This document shows, piece by piece, positions 17,084-26,941 of a stretch of 64,000 nt of DNA. Made by a program: the position numbers and the translations under genes. The notes under the pieces are model-generated. The model ran no database searches, was not told where the DNA came from, and worked only from the letters and a program-made list of their open reading frames with translations. Numbering within the stretch: the first letter of the stretch is position 1; each line of letters opens with the position of its first letter. Source of the stretch: Roseibacillus ishigakijimensis (GTDB taxonomy: Bacteria; Verrucomicrobiota; Verrucomicrobiia; Verrucomicrobiales; Akkermansiaceae); the NCBI RefSeq assembly GCF_016595415.1, contig NZ_JAENIO010000002.1, forward strand, positions 62,001 through 126,000, written 5' to 3'.

Positions 17084-18036
17084 CCGTCATCTTCCAGCGC
17101 CTCTACTGCCGTGGCGAAGGTGGGGTGGCGAAAGACAAATCCTCCGGCCAACAGACGGGCGGGCTCCACCCGGCGGCTTTTGACGATCAGTTCCGTCTCC
17201 GTGCGGAGGAGAAAGGCTCCCACTTCCAGCAGTAGCTTCGGCGCCGGGAGTCCCATGGGCGCACCCAGTGCTCGGCGGAGCTGGCGCATCATCTCGCCAT
17301 TGGGAAGGGGCTGGGGCGCGGCTAAGTTGTAAATGCCTTCGGCTTCGGGGTTTTCCATCAACCAACTCAGCGCACGACCGAAGTCTTCGGCGTGGAGCCA
17401 GGAAACGAACTGGCGCCCATGGCCCATCCGTCCACCCAAGCCCAGGCGCACCAGTTTTCGCAGCGTTTCGTAAACTCCTCCGGGTTCGTTGCCGAAAACC
17501 ATGGCCGTGCGCAGGCAGATTCCGCGAACCGGATGCTGCTGACGGACTTGGGCAAGCGACGAGAAAAAGGCTTCTTCCCAAGCCTGGGCCACCTCCAGCG
17601 AAAAGGTATCCTTCGCTTCCACGCTGGCTCCGTAGAGAGCGGATTCCTCCGTGTTGGCGGCGTCGTAGCGATGACGGTAAATGGTTGCGGTGCTGGAGTT
17701 CAGCCAGATCAGGGGAGGGCTTTCACATTGCCCCAGCGCCTTGCCCAGAATGCGGGTCGAATCGACTCGCGAGTTCATCATGGCGGCGCGATTGCGGGGA
17801 TGGTATCGGCAGTTCACCGAGCGTCCTGCCAGATTGACAAGAGCCTTTGCGCCCTCGAGTTCAGCAACCCAAGGACCGCTTGTTTTTCCATCCCAAAGGA
17901 CCGTGCGAGTGGGGGCACCCGGATTGTTCCGACGGGTTAGGACGACAACCTCCCAGCCTTGCGCCGCAAAGTAGGATTGGAGCGTGCGGCCCAGAAATCC
18001 ACTGCCACCGGCTAGAACCACTTTTGGGGTCGTCAT
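17080..18036 (-). CDS. TIGR01777-family NAD(P)-dependent epimerase/SDR (YfcH-like)
   Basis: This is an extended short-chain dehydrogenase of 318 aa. The dinucleotide motif is GGSGFLGRTLQSYFAAQGWEV (~9-29). ALVNLAGRSVNCRY is the family signature after the second strand, SSTATIYRH covers the catalytic Ser region and GRQFVSWLHAEDFGRALSWL is diagnostic of the YfcH/TIGR01777 group. The C-terminal substrate-binding part has PAPKLLLEVGAFLLRTETELIVKSRRVEP. Its stop overlaps the convergent GT4 stop by four bases. Enzymes of this group are widespread, and their substrate is generally not known. Confidence 0.88.
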   Translation of the reverse strand: MTTPKVVLAGGSGFLGRTLQSYFAAQGWEVVVLTRRNNPGAPTRTVLWDGKTSGPWVAELEGAKALVNLAGRSVNCRYHPRNRAAMMNSRVDSTRILGKALGQCESPPLIWLNSSTATIYRHRYDAANTEESALYGASVEAKDTFSLEVAQAWEEAFFSSLAQVRQQHPVRGICLRTAMVFGNEPGGVYETLRKLVRLGLGGRMGHGRQFVSWLHAEDFGRALSWLMENPEAEGIYNLAAPQPLPNGEMMRQLRRALGAPMGLPAPKLLLEVGAFLLRTETELIVKSRRVEPARLLAGGFVFRHPTFATAVEALEDDG

Positions 18037-18163
18037 GATGGGACCTTGTTCGGGTTCTTTTATTCTGTAAAGTTGAATCTTTCAGTAAAATCTGAAAAAT
18101 AGGAGAGCCCTGATTGGGAGATTGGAGGTTTTGGGGCAGCAAGAAGGGATTCCTGGTCCGGGC

Positions 18164-18844
18164 TTAGTTCGCTGCCAGGGCTGCCGTGACGCGGCGATCA
18201 AAGTCGGCCAAAATGCCGGGGGCTTCTTTCTCAATGGCCTCTCCCACCGATTCTTCAGGAACATTGTCCTGGTCTGCTTTTTTGCTCTGGCGCATGAATT
18301 CCCAGAGATGTCTGACGCTTTCCTTGGCTAAGCGGCGGTCGAGATTGCTGACGACCTGGTGGAAGATCTTCGCCAAGCGCTTGGCTTCGTCTTTGTCCAG
18401 TTTGCTGCCGCTTGCCAAGACCTCTTCTTTCATCAAAAAGCGGGCCAAAAAGTAGGTGGCAGCAAAAGTGAGCACCGCCCGCCGCACGGTGAGCCAGAAG
18501 AGGAAGGAGCGGAATAATTTTTTGAGAGGTTTCATCACCAATCCTTTGGCCATACCGCCGATTTTTTTGAAGAAACCAACTGAATTGCCCTCGGCTAGAA
18601 TCTCGGCAGCATCCTCCTCGTGGCTGATTTGGCGATTGTTCAGAATCTTGCGAACCAGACTTTTGCGTTCCCGGGTGATGAGCCAGTCGTCGACGAAGGG
18701 CAGGGGGATAAAGGCGAAGGCGCCCGTCTGGGCACTCTGACGATGGACCGTCAAGGAGCCGACCGGGCGCGAGGAAGAGAGGGCATTTTCTTCAGACACG
18801 AGCCCAATGTTACCCCATCTCCCTGTTTTGCAATCTCCCGTCAC
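18164..18844 (-). CDS. Conserved-looking protein of unknown function
   Basis: The 226-aa product begins with a variable segment and then PLPFVDDWLITRERKSLVRKIL, an acidic/basic amphipathic region, two hydrophobic stretches (FRSFLFWLTVRRAVLTFAATYFL, ~112-134) that could form one membrane hairpin, and a Lys/Glu-rich helical C-terminus. I recognise no domain. It follows the RDD gene by 15 bases on the same strand and probably shares its transcript with smc. The start is uncertain: ATG 18844 or a GTG at 18799. Confidence 0.55.
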   Translation of the reverse strand: MTGDCKTGRWGNIGLVSEENALSSSRPVGSLTVHRQSAQTGAFAFIPLPFVDDWLITRERKSLVRKILNNRQISHEEDAAEILAEGNSVGFFKKIGGMAKGLVMKPLKKLFRSFLFWLTVRRAVLTFAATYFLARFLMKEEVLASGSKLDKDEAKRLAKIFHQVVSNLDRRLAKESVRHLWEFMRQSKKADQDNVPEESVGEAIEKEAPGILADFDRRVTAALAAN

Positions 18845-18859
18845 CGGAAAAATGCGTCC

Positions 18860-19864
18860 TTAATCGGGCAACCATTTTGCCTGCCGGGTCGGGGTCGGGC
18901 GATGGCGCACCACCCGGGTGTGGGCCCATTGGTCGCCCAGCCGCAGGCCCCGGGTGTCCGCTTCTTCTTCCCTGACGTAGAGAAGGGCAAACTCGACCGG
19001 AGCCAGCAGGAGGGCGAGGTTGCGCAGGGCTCCGGCCAGCCAGCGGGAGGCGAGGGGACCGGGCCCGCGAGCCTCCATGCGCAAGCCGAGGAGGCGTTTG
19101 CCCGGACTGGCCTCGCGCCGCAGTCCCAGCGAGTCGCGGAAAAGAAGAAAGAGAACCGTCACCCCACCAGCGGGCCCCATTCCCCACCAGTGTTCAGTCA
19201 GCAAGAAGAGCCCTGCCGCCAACAGGAGGTCGACGAGGCCGGCCAGGGAACGCCGGGTCAAAAGGGACGCGGGAAGCAGGGAAGGCTCGGGAAAAGGGGT
19301 GGCCGGTTCTTGGAAAATCTTTTGGGAAATATCTTCCAGTCGTTCGGAGGGACGGGAGTGCTCCTTGGGAACCTCTGCAGTAGCGCCGGGAGAGGGGGCT
19401 GCGGTTTCGCTGGCAGGCAGGCTGGGTTTTTCGGTGGCTTTTCTGGGGCGACTCTCAGGTGAAGCTGCCGGAATGACAGGCTCTGGGGAGGCTTCCTCGC
19501 TCGGTTCCACCTCGCAGATCATCCATTCTTGGGCAAAGGACTTGATGATGGCTTCCGCTTTCTCCAGGGACAAGGCCTCGGGGATGAGAATTTCCACCGG
19601 ACTGGGCTCCGCGCAAACTTCCGCATCAGCAAGCGCGGTCGGCACTGGACTTCGCGCCGGACGGGGAAAGGGAAGAGGCTCTCCTCGGGGGGAAGGGTCC
19701 CGGCGGGGAGCCGGAATGAGGGGAAATTTGACCTGCAAGCGGGCCGCTATCTCTGCGGTGACGCTGACCTCGATTTGCCCCAGAGGTTGCCCGGCGGGCA
19801 TCGGGTCGGCATGGGCCACGATGCATTCGTATTTTTCCTCGCGGGCCAACCTTCTCTTCGCCAT
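18860..19864 (-). CDS. RDD-domain membrane protein with long N-terminal cytoplasmic region
   Basis: The C-terminal ~130 residues form an RDD domain: TRRSLAGLVDLLLAAGLFLL, LFLLFRDSLGLRREASPGKRLLGLRM and WLAGALRNLALLLAPVEFALLY, with conserved R/D/D positions and three hydrophobic segments. The first ~190 residues are unusual: a short ordered part (EEKYECIVAHADPMPAG, QPLGQIEVSVTAEIAARL), a Pro/Arg-rich linker, and a motif VEILIPEALSLEKAEAIIKSFAQEW. It lies 114 bases downstream of smc. I chose ATG 19864; a GTG at 19879 would add five residues. Function unknown. Confidence 0.65.
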   Translation of the reverse strand: MAKRRLAREEKYECIVAHADPMPAGQPLGQIEVSVTAEIAARLQVKFPLIPAPRRDPSPRGEPLPFPRPARSPVPTALADAEVCAEPSPVEILIPEALSLEKAEAIIKSFAQEWMICEVEPSEEASPEPVIPAASPESRPRKATEKPSLPASETAAPSPGATAEVPKEHSRPSERLEDISQKIFQEPATPFPEPSLLPASLLTRRSLAGLVDLLLAAGLFLLTEHWWGMGPAGGVTVLFLLFRDSLGLRREASPGKRLLGLRMEARGPGPLASRWLAGALRNLALLLAPVEFALLYVREEEADTRGLRLGDQWAHTRVVRHRPTPTRQAKWLPD

Positions 19865-19978
19865 CCCCAGCGTGGGCACGGAGATGGTCGCGATGCCGGC
19901 AAAGCGGTCGCGGGAAGAAGGAGTGGCAGCCTGCGCCGAACCTGACCCAGGGCTCGTGTCGAGCGAAGAACCGTCCGG

Positions 19979-22900
19979 TCAAGCGTCCAGCCGCTCGGCC
20001 GCACGCTGGCCGGCGGTGCGAGCTTCGCTCTTGTTCTCCTCGGTGGTCAGGCGCATCCCCACCGGCTTGGAGACCCCGAACTCCTCCATGGTGACCCCAT
20101 ACATGATGTCGGCACGGTTCATGGTGCGCTTGCTGTGGGTCACGATGATGAACTGGCTCTGGTCGATGAAGGCATCGAGGACCTTGAGGAAGCGCCCGAT
20201 GTTGGATTCGTCCAAAGGGGCATCGAGCTCGTCGAGCACACAGAAGGGGCTGGGCTTGACCTTGTAGATGGAAAAAAGAAGGGCCACCGCAGTCATGGAA
20301 CGCTCGCCCCCGGAGAGCAGGCTGATGCTTTGCAGCTTTTTGCCCGGAGGCTTGGCGATCACTTCGATGCCGGATTCCAGCGGATCCTCTTCGTCGAGGA
20401 GAACCAGGTCCGCTTTGCCTTTTTCGCCAAAGAGGAGCTTGAACATGTCGCGGAAGTTTTTCCGCACGGTGGCAAAGGTCTGGGCGAAGCGTTTGGTGGT
20501 CTCGTCGTTGATCTTGGCGATCACCTCCAGCAGCTCGGTCTTGGAATTGACGAGGTCCTCATGCTGGGAAAGGACGAAGTTGTGCCGTTCTTCCAGTTCC
20601 TCGAACTCTTCAATGGCATCGACATTGACCGGGCCCATGGAGTCCACCTTGCGGCGCAGATCGAGGACGAGGCGTTCGATGAGATTCCAGTCCGGACCGC
20701 TCCCGGGCAATTCGATCGCCTCTTCGTCTTCACTATTTTCGTCCTCGGCAGAGCTGTCTCCGGCGGTGGGGAGGGCCACCGTCTCGCCAGCCATCCCTTG
20801 CTTCTCCAGTTGCTCGTTGAGACAGGTCAAGAGCGCATGGGCATCGGGGCGGAAGTGTTCCAGCTCCAGCTGGTGGCGCTCCATCACCGTTTCTTCCAAT
20901 TTCTCGAGCTTGAGGGTGACTTTGGTTAAAGTCACTTCTTCCCGTCCGCGCTGTTCACTGCGTTTGCGCACCTGTTCGCGGATTTTGCTCAGGAGTTCTT
21001 CTTTTTCTCCGATGGCATTGCGCAGCTGCTGGCGGCGCTCGTCGAACTCGGGCAAGTCTTTCTCCAGTTCGGCAGCGGCATCCTCATTCTCCAGCATCTC
21101 CATTTCGAGGGTGTGGTCGTCCTCGTCATCGTTCCCAATGCGGTTCTGGAAGTCCACGATCTCAGCCTCCCGCTTGACGATGAGGTTGTTGAGTTCCTCG
21201 ATGCGGCTCTGCATCGGGCGCTGCTGGTCCTGTTCGGACTGATGGGCCCGGCGCTCCACGGCGAGCTCGGTCTGGAGCTCGTTGAGGCGCTCGCTCTGCT
21301 CGGCGAGCTGGCCTTCCAGTCCTTCGGATTCATTTTGAAATTCCGCCAACTGCTGCTCGAGGACGGCCACCTGTTCCCGGGCCTCGGCGAGTTCGTATTC
21401 GCGGTTGCTATGGGACTCGCTAGCGCTCTGCACCCGTTGGGACAAGTTCTCTCGCTCGCTCTGCAAGCGCTCCAGCTTGCCTTCCAGATTTTTGCTTTCC
21501 CGCTCGGCGACCGAGTTTTCGCTCTGGGCTTTGGAGAGCTCGAGCTTGACCTCGCCCAAGCGGCTCTTGCACTGCTCCACTTCTTCCCGGGCGGCGAAGG
21601 ATTGGCCGTCGAGTTCCTCCGCCAGGGACCGCTGTTCGGCCAACTCTTTCTCGAGCTTCTTGACCTCTTTGGCGAGGGCGTTGACCTCATTCTGGCGCTT
21701 GAGAACCGAGTCGCTTCCGCCTTTGGAGGCTCCCCCCCGGATGAGTCCATTGGGGAAAAAGAGCTCGCCCGCCCGGGTCACGAAGGTGACATCGCCATAG
21801 GACGAGCGCAATTCGGTCGCGCTCTCGCGGTCGGGCACGATGAGGGTTTTTTCCAACAAAGTGGAGACCAGATCAGTGACCGCATCCTCGGCCTTCACGA
21901 CATCGTTGGCCCAGGCCAAGGCCCCCTTGGGCAAGGCCTCGGTTTGGTAAGAGCCGGCCCGGTTGGCTGAATCCTTGGGCAAGAGGGCCACTTGCCCGAG
22001 CTTTTTGGTCACCAGTCGGTCGAGAATCTCTTCCGCGAACTCGCTGTCGCGCACCAATACCGCCTGCAGGGTATCACCCAGGACGGACTCAATGGCTAGA
22101 GCGTAGTCGTCCTCAACCTTCAGGCGACTGGCGAGCACGCCATCCACGCCTGCGCGAAAGAGGTCGGGATCGTCCAATCCCTTCAGGACGGCCTGGGTGC
22201 CCTTGAGCATCCCTTCGCCACTTTCCAAGACTTGCTTGAGCACCTCCAGTTTGGAGGTCTTGCCTGCCACCGTGCGGTGGAGCTCGTCGGCGGCCTTCTT
22301 GGCGGCATCGAGGTCGCCGCGGGTGTGTTGAAAGGCCCGTTCGGCGGTGTCCACCGCCTCGGTGAGCTCGCTGAGGCGCGCCTGCTGCTCCTCCAGAGCC
22401 GCCGTGGCTTCGCGCTGGCGTTCCTGGGATTGCTCGAGCTCGAATTGGAGTTGGCTCTCTTCTTCTTCCAGCTCGCGGGCCCGTTCGTCATTGGCAGCAG
22501 CCTGCGCCAGATCGGACTCGATCTGCGCTTGCACCGTCGCCACTTGGGTGCGGGTGGTCTCCGCCCGGCGGCGGGTGTCGCGCAACTGCGCGTTGAGCTG
22601 GTCGCGGGCCGCCCGGGCTTGGGCTACCACTTCCTGTTGGGCGGCGACCGCTTCTTCGCCCGTCGCGATGCGTTCCTGCCGCTCCTCGGCTTGGGTGATC
22701 GATTCCTCAAAATTGCTTTGCTCCTGGTCGAGACGAGCCTTGGCTTCCTCAATCTCGCTGCGGTGTTGGGTAATGCGCTTTTCCAGTTCGGCCCGGCGTT
22801 CTTGATTAAAGCCCCGGCGCGAGCGCGCGGCCTCGGCGGCAGCCTTGTGGCTGGAGATGCGCTGACGCAAATCGGAGAGCTCGCTTTCCAAGGCCTGGGA

Positions 22901-23725
22901 GGCGTCCCGGGCCTCGGTCACAGCCGCTTCGTGAGCCGGGAGGTCCAGCTCCATCATGTCGACCTCGTTCTCGAGGGATTTGACGTTGGTGGTGAGCTCT
23001 GACTCATTGGCTTTCAGCTCGGTCCACTGCTTGTGACAGAGGTGGGTATCGAGGATGTGCACCGCGCTGGTCAGCTCCTGGTAACGGCGGGCCTTGCTCA
23101 CCTGGCGCTTGAGAGAGTTCATGCGCCGCTCCTGCTCCGCGATGACGTCGCCGGTGCGGAGGAGGTTGGCTTCGGTGTATTCCAGTTTGCGCAGGGCCTC
23201 CTTCTTGTCCTTCTTGAACTTGGTGATGCCAGCGGCCTCCTCGAAGACCGCCCGGCGTTCTTCGGGCTTGGAGGAGAGAATCTGGTCAATCTGTCCCTGA
23301 GCCATGATGGAATAGGCCGAGCGGCCGATACCGGTGTCCATGAAGAGCTCGTGAATGTCCCGTAGACGGCAGGTTTTATCGTTGATGCGGTATTCCGATT
23401 TGCCATCGCGAAAAACCCGGCGGGTGATGGCCACCTCATTGAACTCCAGCTTGAGGGCGTTCTCGCAATCGGCCATCGTCATGGTCACCTCCGCCATGCC
23501 GTGGGGCTTGCGCCGATCGGTGCCATTGAAGATGACATCCGCCATCTCACCTCCCCGCAGGGCCTTGGCCGAGGTTTCCCCCAGCACCCAGCGGATGGCA
23601 TCGACCACGTTGGACTTGCCGCAGCCATTGGGGCCGACGATGCCGGTCACGCCTTTGTCGAACTCAAAATGGGTTTTGTCTGCAAAGGACTTGAAGCCTT
23701 GGATGTCGAGGGATTTGAGATACAT
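19979..23725 (-). CDS. smc: Chromosome segregation SMC ATPase
   Basis: The 1248-aa product is the SMC subunit of condensin, which organises DNA for segregation. The N-terminal head starts MYLKSLDIQGFKSFADKT, with the Walker A motif GPNGCGKSN (~32-40). Two very long coiled coils flank a hinge at about residues 510-670 (VDGVLASRLKVEDDYALAIE onward). The C-terminal head has the signature SLLSGGERSMTAVALLFSIY and Walker B PFCVLDELDAPLDESN. I prefer ATG 23725 over 23743 because the canonical N-terminus starts there. scpA and scpB are not in the window. The following RDD and unknown genes are on the same strand. Confidence 0.97.
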   Translation of the reverse strand: MYLKSLDIQGFKSFADKTHFEFDKGVTGIVGPNGCGKSNVVDAIRWVLGETSAKALRGGEMADVIFNGTDRRKPHGMAEVTMTMADCENALKLEFNEVAITRRVFRDGKSEYRINDKTCRLRDIHELFMDTGIGRSAYSIMAQGQIDQILSSKPEERRAVFEEAAGITKFKKDKKEALRKLEYTEANLLRTGDVIAEQERRMNSLKRQVSKARRYQELTSAVHILDTHLCHKQWTELKANESELTTNVKSLENEVDMMELDLPAHEAAVTEARDASQALESELSDLRQRISSHKAAAEAARSRRGFNQERRAELEKRITQHRSEIEEAKARLDQEQSNFEESITQAEERQERIATGEEAVAAQQEVVAQARAARDQLNAQLRDTRRRAETTRTQVATVQAQIESDLAQAAANDERARELEEEESQLQFELEQSQERQREATAALEEQQARLSELTEAVDTAERAFQHTRGDLDAAKKAADELHRTVAGKTSKLEVLKQVLESGEGMLKGTQAVLKGLDDPDLFRAGVDGVLASRLKVEDDYALAIESVLGDTLQAVLVRDSEFAEEILDRLVTKKLGQVALLPKDSANRAGSYQTEALPKGALAWANDVVKAEDAVTDLVSTLLEKTLIVPDRESATELRSSYGDVTFVTRAGELFFPNGLIRGGASKGGSDSVLKRQNEVNALAKEVKKLEKELAEQRSLAEELDGQSFAAREEVEQCKSRLGEVKLELSKAQSENSVAERESKNLEGKLERLQSERENLSQRVQSASESHSNREYELAEAREQVAVLEQQLAEFQNESEGLEGQLAEQSERLNELQTELAVERRAHQSEQDQQRPMQSRIEELNNLIVKREAEIVDFQNRIGNDDEDDHTLEMEMLENEDAAAELEKDLPEFDERRQQLRNAIGEKEELLSKIREQVRKRSEQRGREEVTLTKVTLKLEKLEETVMERHQLELEHFRPDAHALLTCLNEQLEKQGMAGETVALPTAGDSSAEDENSEDEEAIELPGSGPDWNLIERLVLDLRRKVDSMGPVNVDAIEEFEELEERHNFVLSQHEDLVNSKTELLEVIAKINDETTKRFAQTFATVRKNFRDMFKLLFGEKGKADLVLLDEEDPLESGIEVIAKPPGKKLQSISLLSGGERSMTAVALLFSIYKVKPSPFCVLDELDAPLDESNIGRFLKVLDAFIDQSQFIIVTHSKRTMNRADIMYGVTMEEFGVSKPVGMRLTTEENKSEARTAGQRAAERLDA

Positions 23726-23941
23726 GGGAAAACTTGCTGACAAGAATGACGGAGAAGGGGCCTGTCAGGCAAGCGCGAGGGGTCTAACGCCGCTATTTTG
23801 TGGTCTTTTTTAAAAAAACTACCAGATATTGATAAAGCGCCCTTAAGGAATCCTGCTTGGCAGCTCCGAGCCATCGGAGTTTGCCTGCGACTTCAGTGGA
23901 ATCTCGCTGGTGACAAGGAGGGGGAGAACGGCTGGTTTTTA

Positions 23942-25237
23942 TCAGGAATTCACTTCTGCCCAGGCCGGCAGGGTTTCGGAGAGAATGCTGAGGATGTGTT
24001 TGCGCTCGGATTTCGAGAGATAGCCGAAGTCGGGGTGCTTGTCGGGTTCGGTCAAGATGTGGTGGATTTGCCGGAGGACTTCACTTTTCAGGAGGGGATG
24101 GAGGTGGGTGAAGGGTTCGCTGTAGATGAGGTAGCTGCAGCGGTATTTGAAGAGGCGTTCGTAGAGCCGGAGATCGCGGAGGGAGCGGCCCCTTTTGTTT
24201 TTCCGGGCGGGGAGGGCGAAGGCTTTTTGAAAGGCCTCGCCTCCTTCGACTCCCTCGTCCACCAGTTCGAATTCGCCTTCGAAAAGAAGGGCACGCACGA
24301 TTTTATCTCCGTAGTGCTGAAGGGCGTTTTGGTAGGTTTCCGACAAGGGGGCATCGCTTTTTTCTCCGGTGGCTTTGCGGATGGCCTCGTTTTGATAGAG
24401 AAAGCGTTGGGTAGCGAGGTGTCCGCTCACGATGGCGTTGTGAACGGCGACCTGATGCTCGAGAATCATGAGGGCCACGACATCGCTATGACCTCCCCCC
24501 AGATAGGGCTCGATATTGAGATGGTCGGCCAGATTGCTCACCGGGCCTTGTCCGCCGACCAGGGATTGGCGGCCTTGGTCGCTGAAGGTCATGTTGCCAA
24601 GATGGCCGGCAGGCCCGGCCCGACCGGTGACATACCAGCCGCCCCAACGCTCCACGATAGGGCTGCGGTGGGTGGTGTGAAAAGACCCCCAGTCGAATAA
24701 AGGGCGGCCGGACTCATCGGGATAAACGGAACGGACGAGAATGCCCGGCGCGCCATTGGTCTGCGAGCTGGCATGGCAGCTCAGGCAGCTGGCCTCGCGC
24801 CGGATGGCTGGGGCGGCACCTTCCTCCCGACGATCGAGGTCGATGAGGTGGAAGACGGCGCCCAATTTGGGATCGAAGGTGATGGTTTCAATGCTGCCCC
24901 GCTGCACCCAGCCGACGTAAGCATTGTCGGAGAAATAAATGGCGCGGGGCGTCCAGGGATTGATACGCGCGTTCTGGGCGCTGGTCTTGGAATAGACCAA
25001 GGTCTGCGATTCCACCGGGACCTCAAGGAGAGCGAGCACTTCGGCAAGAATGGCCCGATCGTCCTCCCCTTGCAGAAGTTTTTCCCCCGCTTCGATGCGG
25101 TCCGCAATGCGGGTGAGCGGGGTGTCGACTTCTGCCTCGGAGTAGTAGAGAGGAGATTCCTCGTAAAACTCCTGCCCGATCGCGGTTAGCGCGCTGACAA
25201 AGAAAGAAATGAGAGAAAATTTACGGAAAATAATCAT
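23942..25237 (-). CDS. Secreted monohaem c-type cytochrome-like protein of unknown function
   Basis: ATG 25237 starts a signal peptide (MIIFRKFSLISFFVSALTAIGQ), so I reject the longer frame to 25324. The protein (431 aa) carries one CLSCH haem c motif at residues 151-155. Around it are conserved-looking motifs INPWTPRAIYFSDNAYVGW, FDPKLGAVFHLIDL and RSPIVERWGGWYVTGRAG, and later HLGNMTF and EHQVAVHNA. These recur in planctomycete/verrucomicrobial cytochrome-like proteins whose role I cannot name. It is not a typical DUF1549/DUF1553 oxidative enzyme. It lies 70 bases downstream of the sulfatase stop on the same strand. Confidence 0.7.
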   Translation of the reverse strand: MIIFRKFSLISFFVSALTAIGQEFYEESPLYYSEAEVDTPLTRIADRIEAGEKLLQGEDDRAILAEVLALLEVPVESQTLVYSKTSAQNARINPWTPRAIYFSDNAYVGWVQRGSIETITFDPKLGAVFHLIDLDRREEGAAPAIRREASCLSCHASSQTNGAPGILVRSVYPDESGRPLFDWGSFHTTHRSPIVERWGGWYVTGRAGPAGHLGNMTFSDQGRQSLVGGQGPVSNLADHLNIEPYLGGGHSDVVALMILEHQVAVHNAIVSGHLATQRFLYQNEAIRKATGEKSDAPLSETYQNALQHYGDKIVRALLFEGEFELVDEGVEGGEAFQKAFALPARKNKRGRSLRDLRLYERLFKYRCSYLIYSEPFTHLHPLLKSEVLRQIHHILTEPDKHPDFGYLSKSERKHILSILSETLPAWAEVNS

Positions 25238-25307
25238 CAGCAAGACCCCTGCTTCTACCGCTCTTCCCAGCTGGCGGGGAGGGAAAAGCACTCTTTGACC
25301 GGGAACG

Positions 25308-26828
25308 TTAGGATTTTGACTCAAGCAAGCGGGGAGCGGTGAATCCTCGCTCCCGCTCTTCCTTAAGAGCGGCTTTCATTTCGGCCACCTTCTCCGGGTA
25401 ACGGTCTGCCAGGTTGTTCTTTTGCGGAAGGTCTTCACGCAGGTTGAAGAGCTCCACCTCGAGTTCGTCCTGGGGATAGTGGCGGCTCTTCTCCCAAGCC
25501 TGGGCCCGGCGGGGCTGCTGATGCCCGGAGGGAACATCCAGATAGACCCAGTCGCCGATCCGGATGGCATAGCGGTCGGGATAGGTGTTGTGGATGTGGC
25601 TGGCGCGCCCCTTGTCCTCCTCGCCCGCGAGGACTGGGAGCAGGTTGTGCGAGTCTTCCGCGCTGCGAGGAGGGAGTTCGACATTGAGGTGCGCGGCAAA
25701 GGTCGCCATCAAGTCGATTTGGGAAATGAGGGCTTCGCTGACCGAGTGAGGGGCGGTGCGGCCGGGCCATTTGATGAGGAAGGGCACGCGGTGACCACCT
25801 TCGTAGATGTCGCGCTTGAGGCCGCGCAAGGGTTCCGCCGACCAGTGCTGGTGGTTCTTGTCCCGGGCGTAGGCATAGTGTTCGGGGCCATTGTCGGCTG
25901 TGAAAATGATGACGGTGTTGTCGTAGTGCCCGCTTTCTTTCAGCGCGGCCAAGAGGCGACCCACGACCTCATCGGTTTGCACCACGAAGTCACCATAAGC
26001 CCCCGCCTGGGATCGGCCGTCGAATTCGTCGGTCGGGATGATGGGGGCGTGCGGGCTGGGAAAGGAGAAGTAGAGGAAAAAGGGCGTTTTCTGCTTCTTC
26101 TTTTCCGCCAAATAGCGCTCTCCCTCGCGGGTGAGAGCCGGCAGGACGTCGTAAAAATCCCAATCCGAGCGGGCGGCTCCGGGGCGGGTCTCCCAATTGC
26201 CTTCCTTGGTTTTCTGGGCTACGCCGTTTTTCGACAGTGTCGTATCCGGAGCCTCTACGAGGCGGTCGTCGCGAATCCAAGCATAGGGGGGAAAGTTGAT
26301 CACGGTATCGCCGAAATAAGAGTCAAAACCGTGGGCCAGGGGCCCATCGGGAACGGGTTGGCTCCAATCGTAGATCTCGTGGGCCTGTCCTTCCACCCCT
26401 TCTTTCCGGATCGCTTCCCAGTCCCATCCCAAGTGCCATTTGCCAATGCAGGCCGTCTCGTAGCCGGCTTCCTGCATCATCTCCGGCCAAGTCAAGCGCT
26501 CGGGAGCGAAAACCGAAGACCCCATCGCATTGACGATGCTATGGAAATCGCGCCAATGGTAGCGCCCGGTCAAGAGGGCATAGCGGGAAGGCGTGCAAAT
26601 TCCGGAGGAGGAATGCCCGTCGGTGAAGCGCATCCCTTCGCGGGCCAGTTGATCGAGGTGGGGGGTGGGAATCTTGCTGCCCTCGTGGTAGCAACCCAGA
26701 TCGCCGTAGCCCAGGTCGTCGGCATAGAGCACGAGGACGTTGGGTTTTTCCACGGGCGATTGTGCGACCGTCTCCCCGGCAAACAGGAGGGCCGATAGGA
26801 CTGGGATGAGCAAATGGGATGAACGCAT
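25308..26828 (-). CDS. Secreted type I sulfatase (arylsulfatase family)
   Basis: The 506-aa protein has a signal peptide (~1-22). The formylglycine site CTPSR (78-82) is followed by YALLTGRY, the standard sulfatase signature with Cys as the modified residue. Metal ligands are in YADDLGYGDLG (35-45) and in FTADNGPEHYAYA, and KRDIYEGGHRVPFLIKWPG is the second conserved block. It removes sulfate esters from an external substrate, probably a polysaccharide or glycoside; which one cannot be read here. Activity requires a formylglycine-generating enzyme, not encoded in the window. It starts head-to-head with the mechanosensitive channel gene. Confidence 0.92.
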   Translation of the reverse strand: MRSSHLLIPVLSALLFAGETVAQSPVEKPNVLVLYADDLGYGDLGCYHEGSKIPTPHLDQLAREGMRFTDGHSSSGICTPSRYALLTGRYHWRDFHSIVNAMGSSVFAPERLTWPEMMQEAGYETACIGKWHLGWDWEAIRKEGVEGQAHEIYDWSQPVPDGPLAHGFDSYFGDTVINFPPYAWIRDDRLVEAPDTTLSKNGVAQKTKEGNWETRPGAARSDWDFYDVLPALTREGERYLAEKKKQKTPFFLYFSFPSPHAPIIPTDEFDGRSQAGAYGDFVVQTDEVVGRLLAALKESGHYDNTVIIFTADNGPEHYAYARDKNHQHWSAEPLRGLKRDIYEGGHRVPFLIKWPGRTAPHSVSEALISQIDLMATFAAHLNVELPPRSAEDSHNLLPVLAGEEDKGRASHIHNTYPDRYAIRIGDWVYLDVPSGHQQPRRAQAWEKSRHYPQDELEVELFNLREDLPQKNNLADRYPEKVAEMKAALKEERERGFTAPRLLESKS

Positions 26829-26941
26829 GGCAAATTCTACTGGCAGGAAATGACGGGCATTTCACAAAAATGACTTTCCCCCCCTGCTCTGATCATCCGG
26901 GATTTGCTATCCGGCGGCGGGGAACCTATCGTCGGCGGCCC

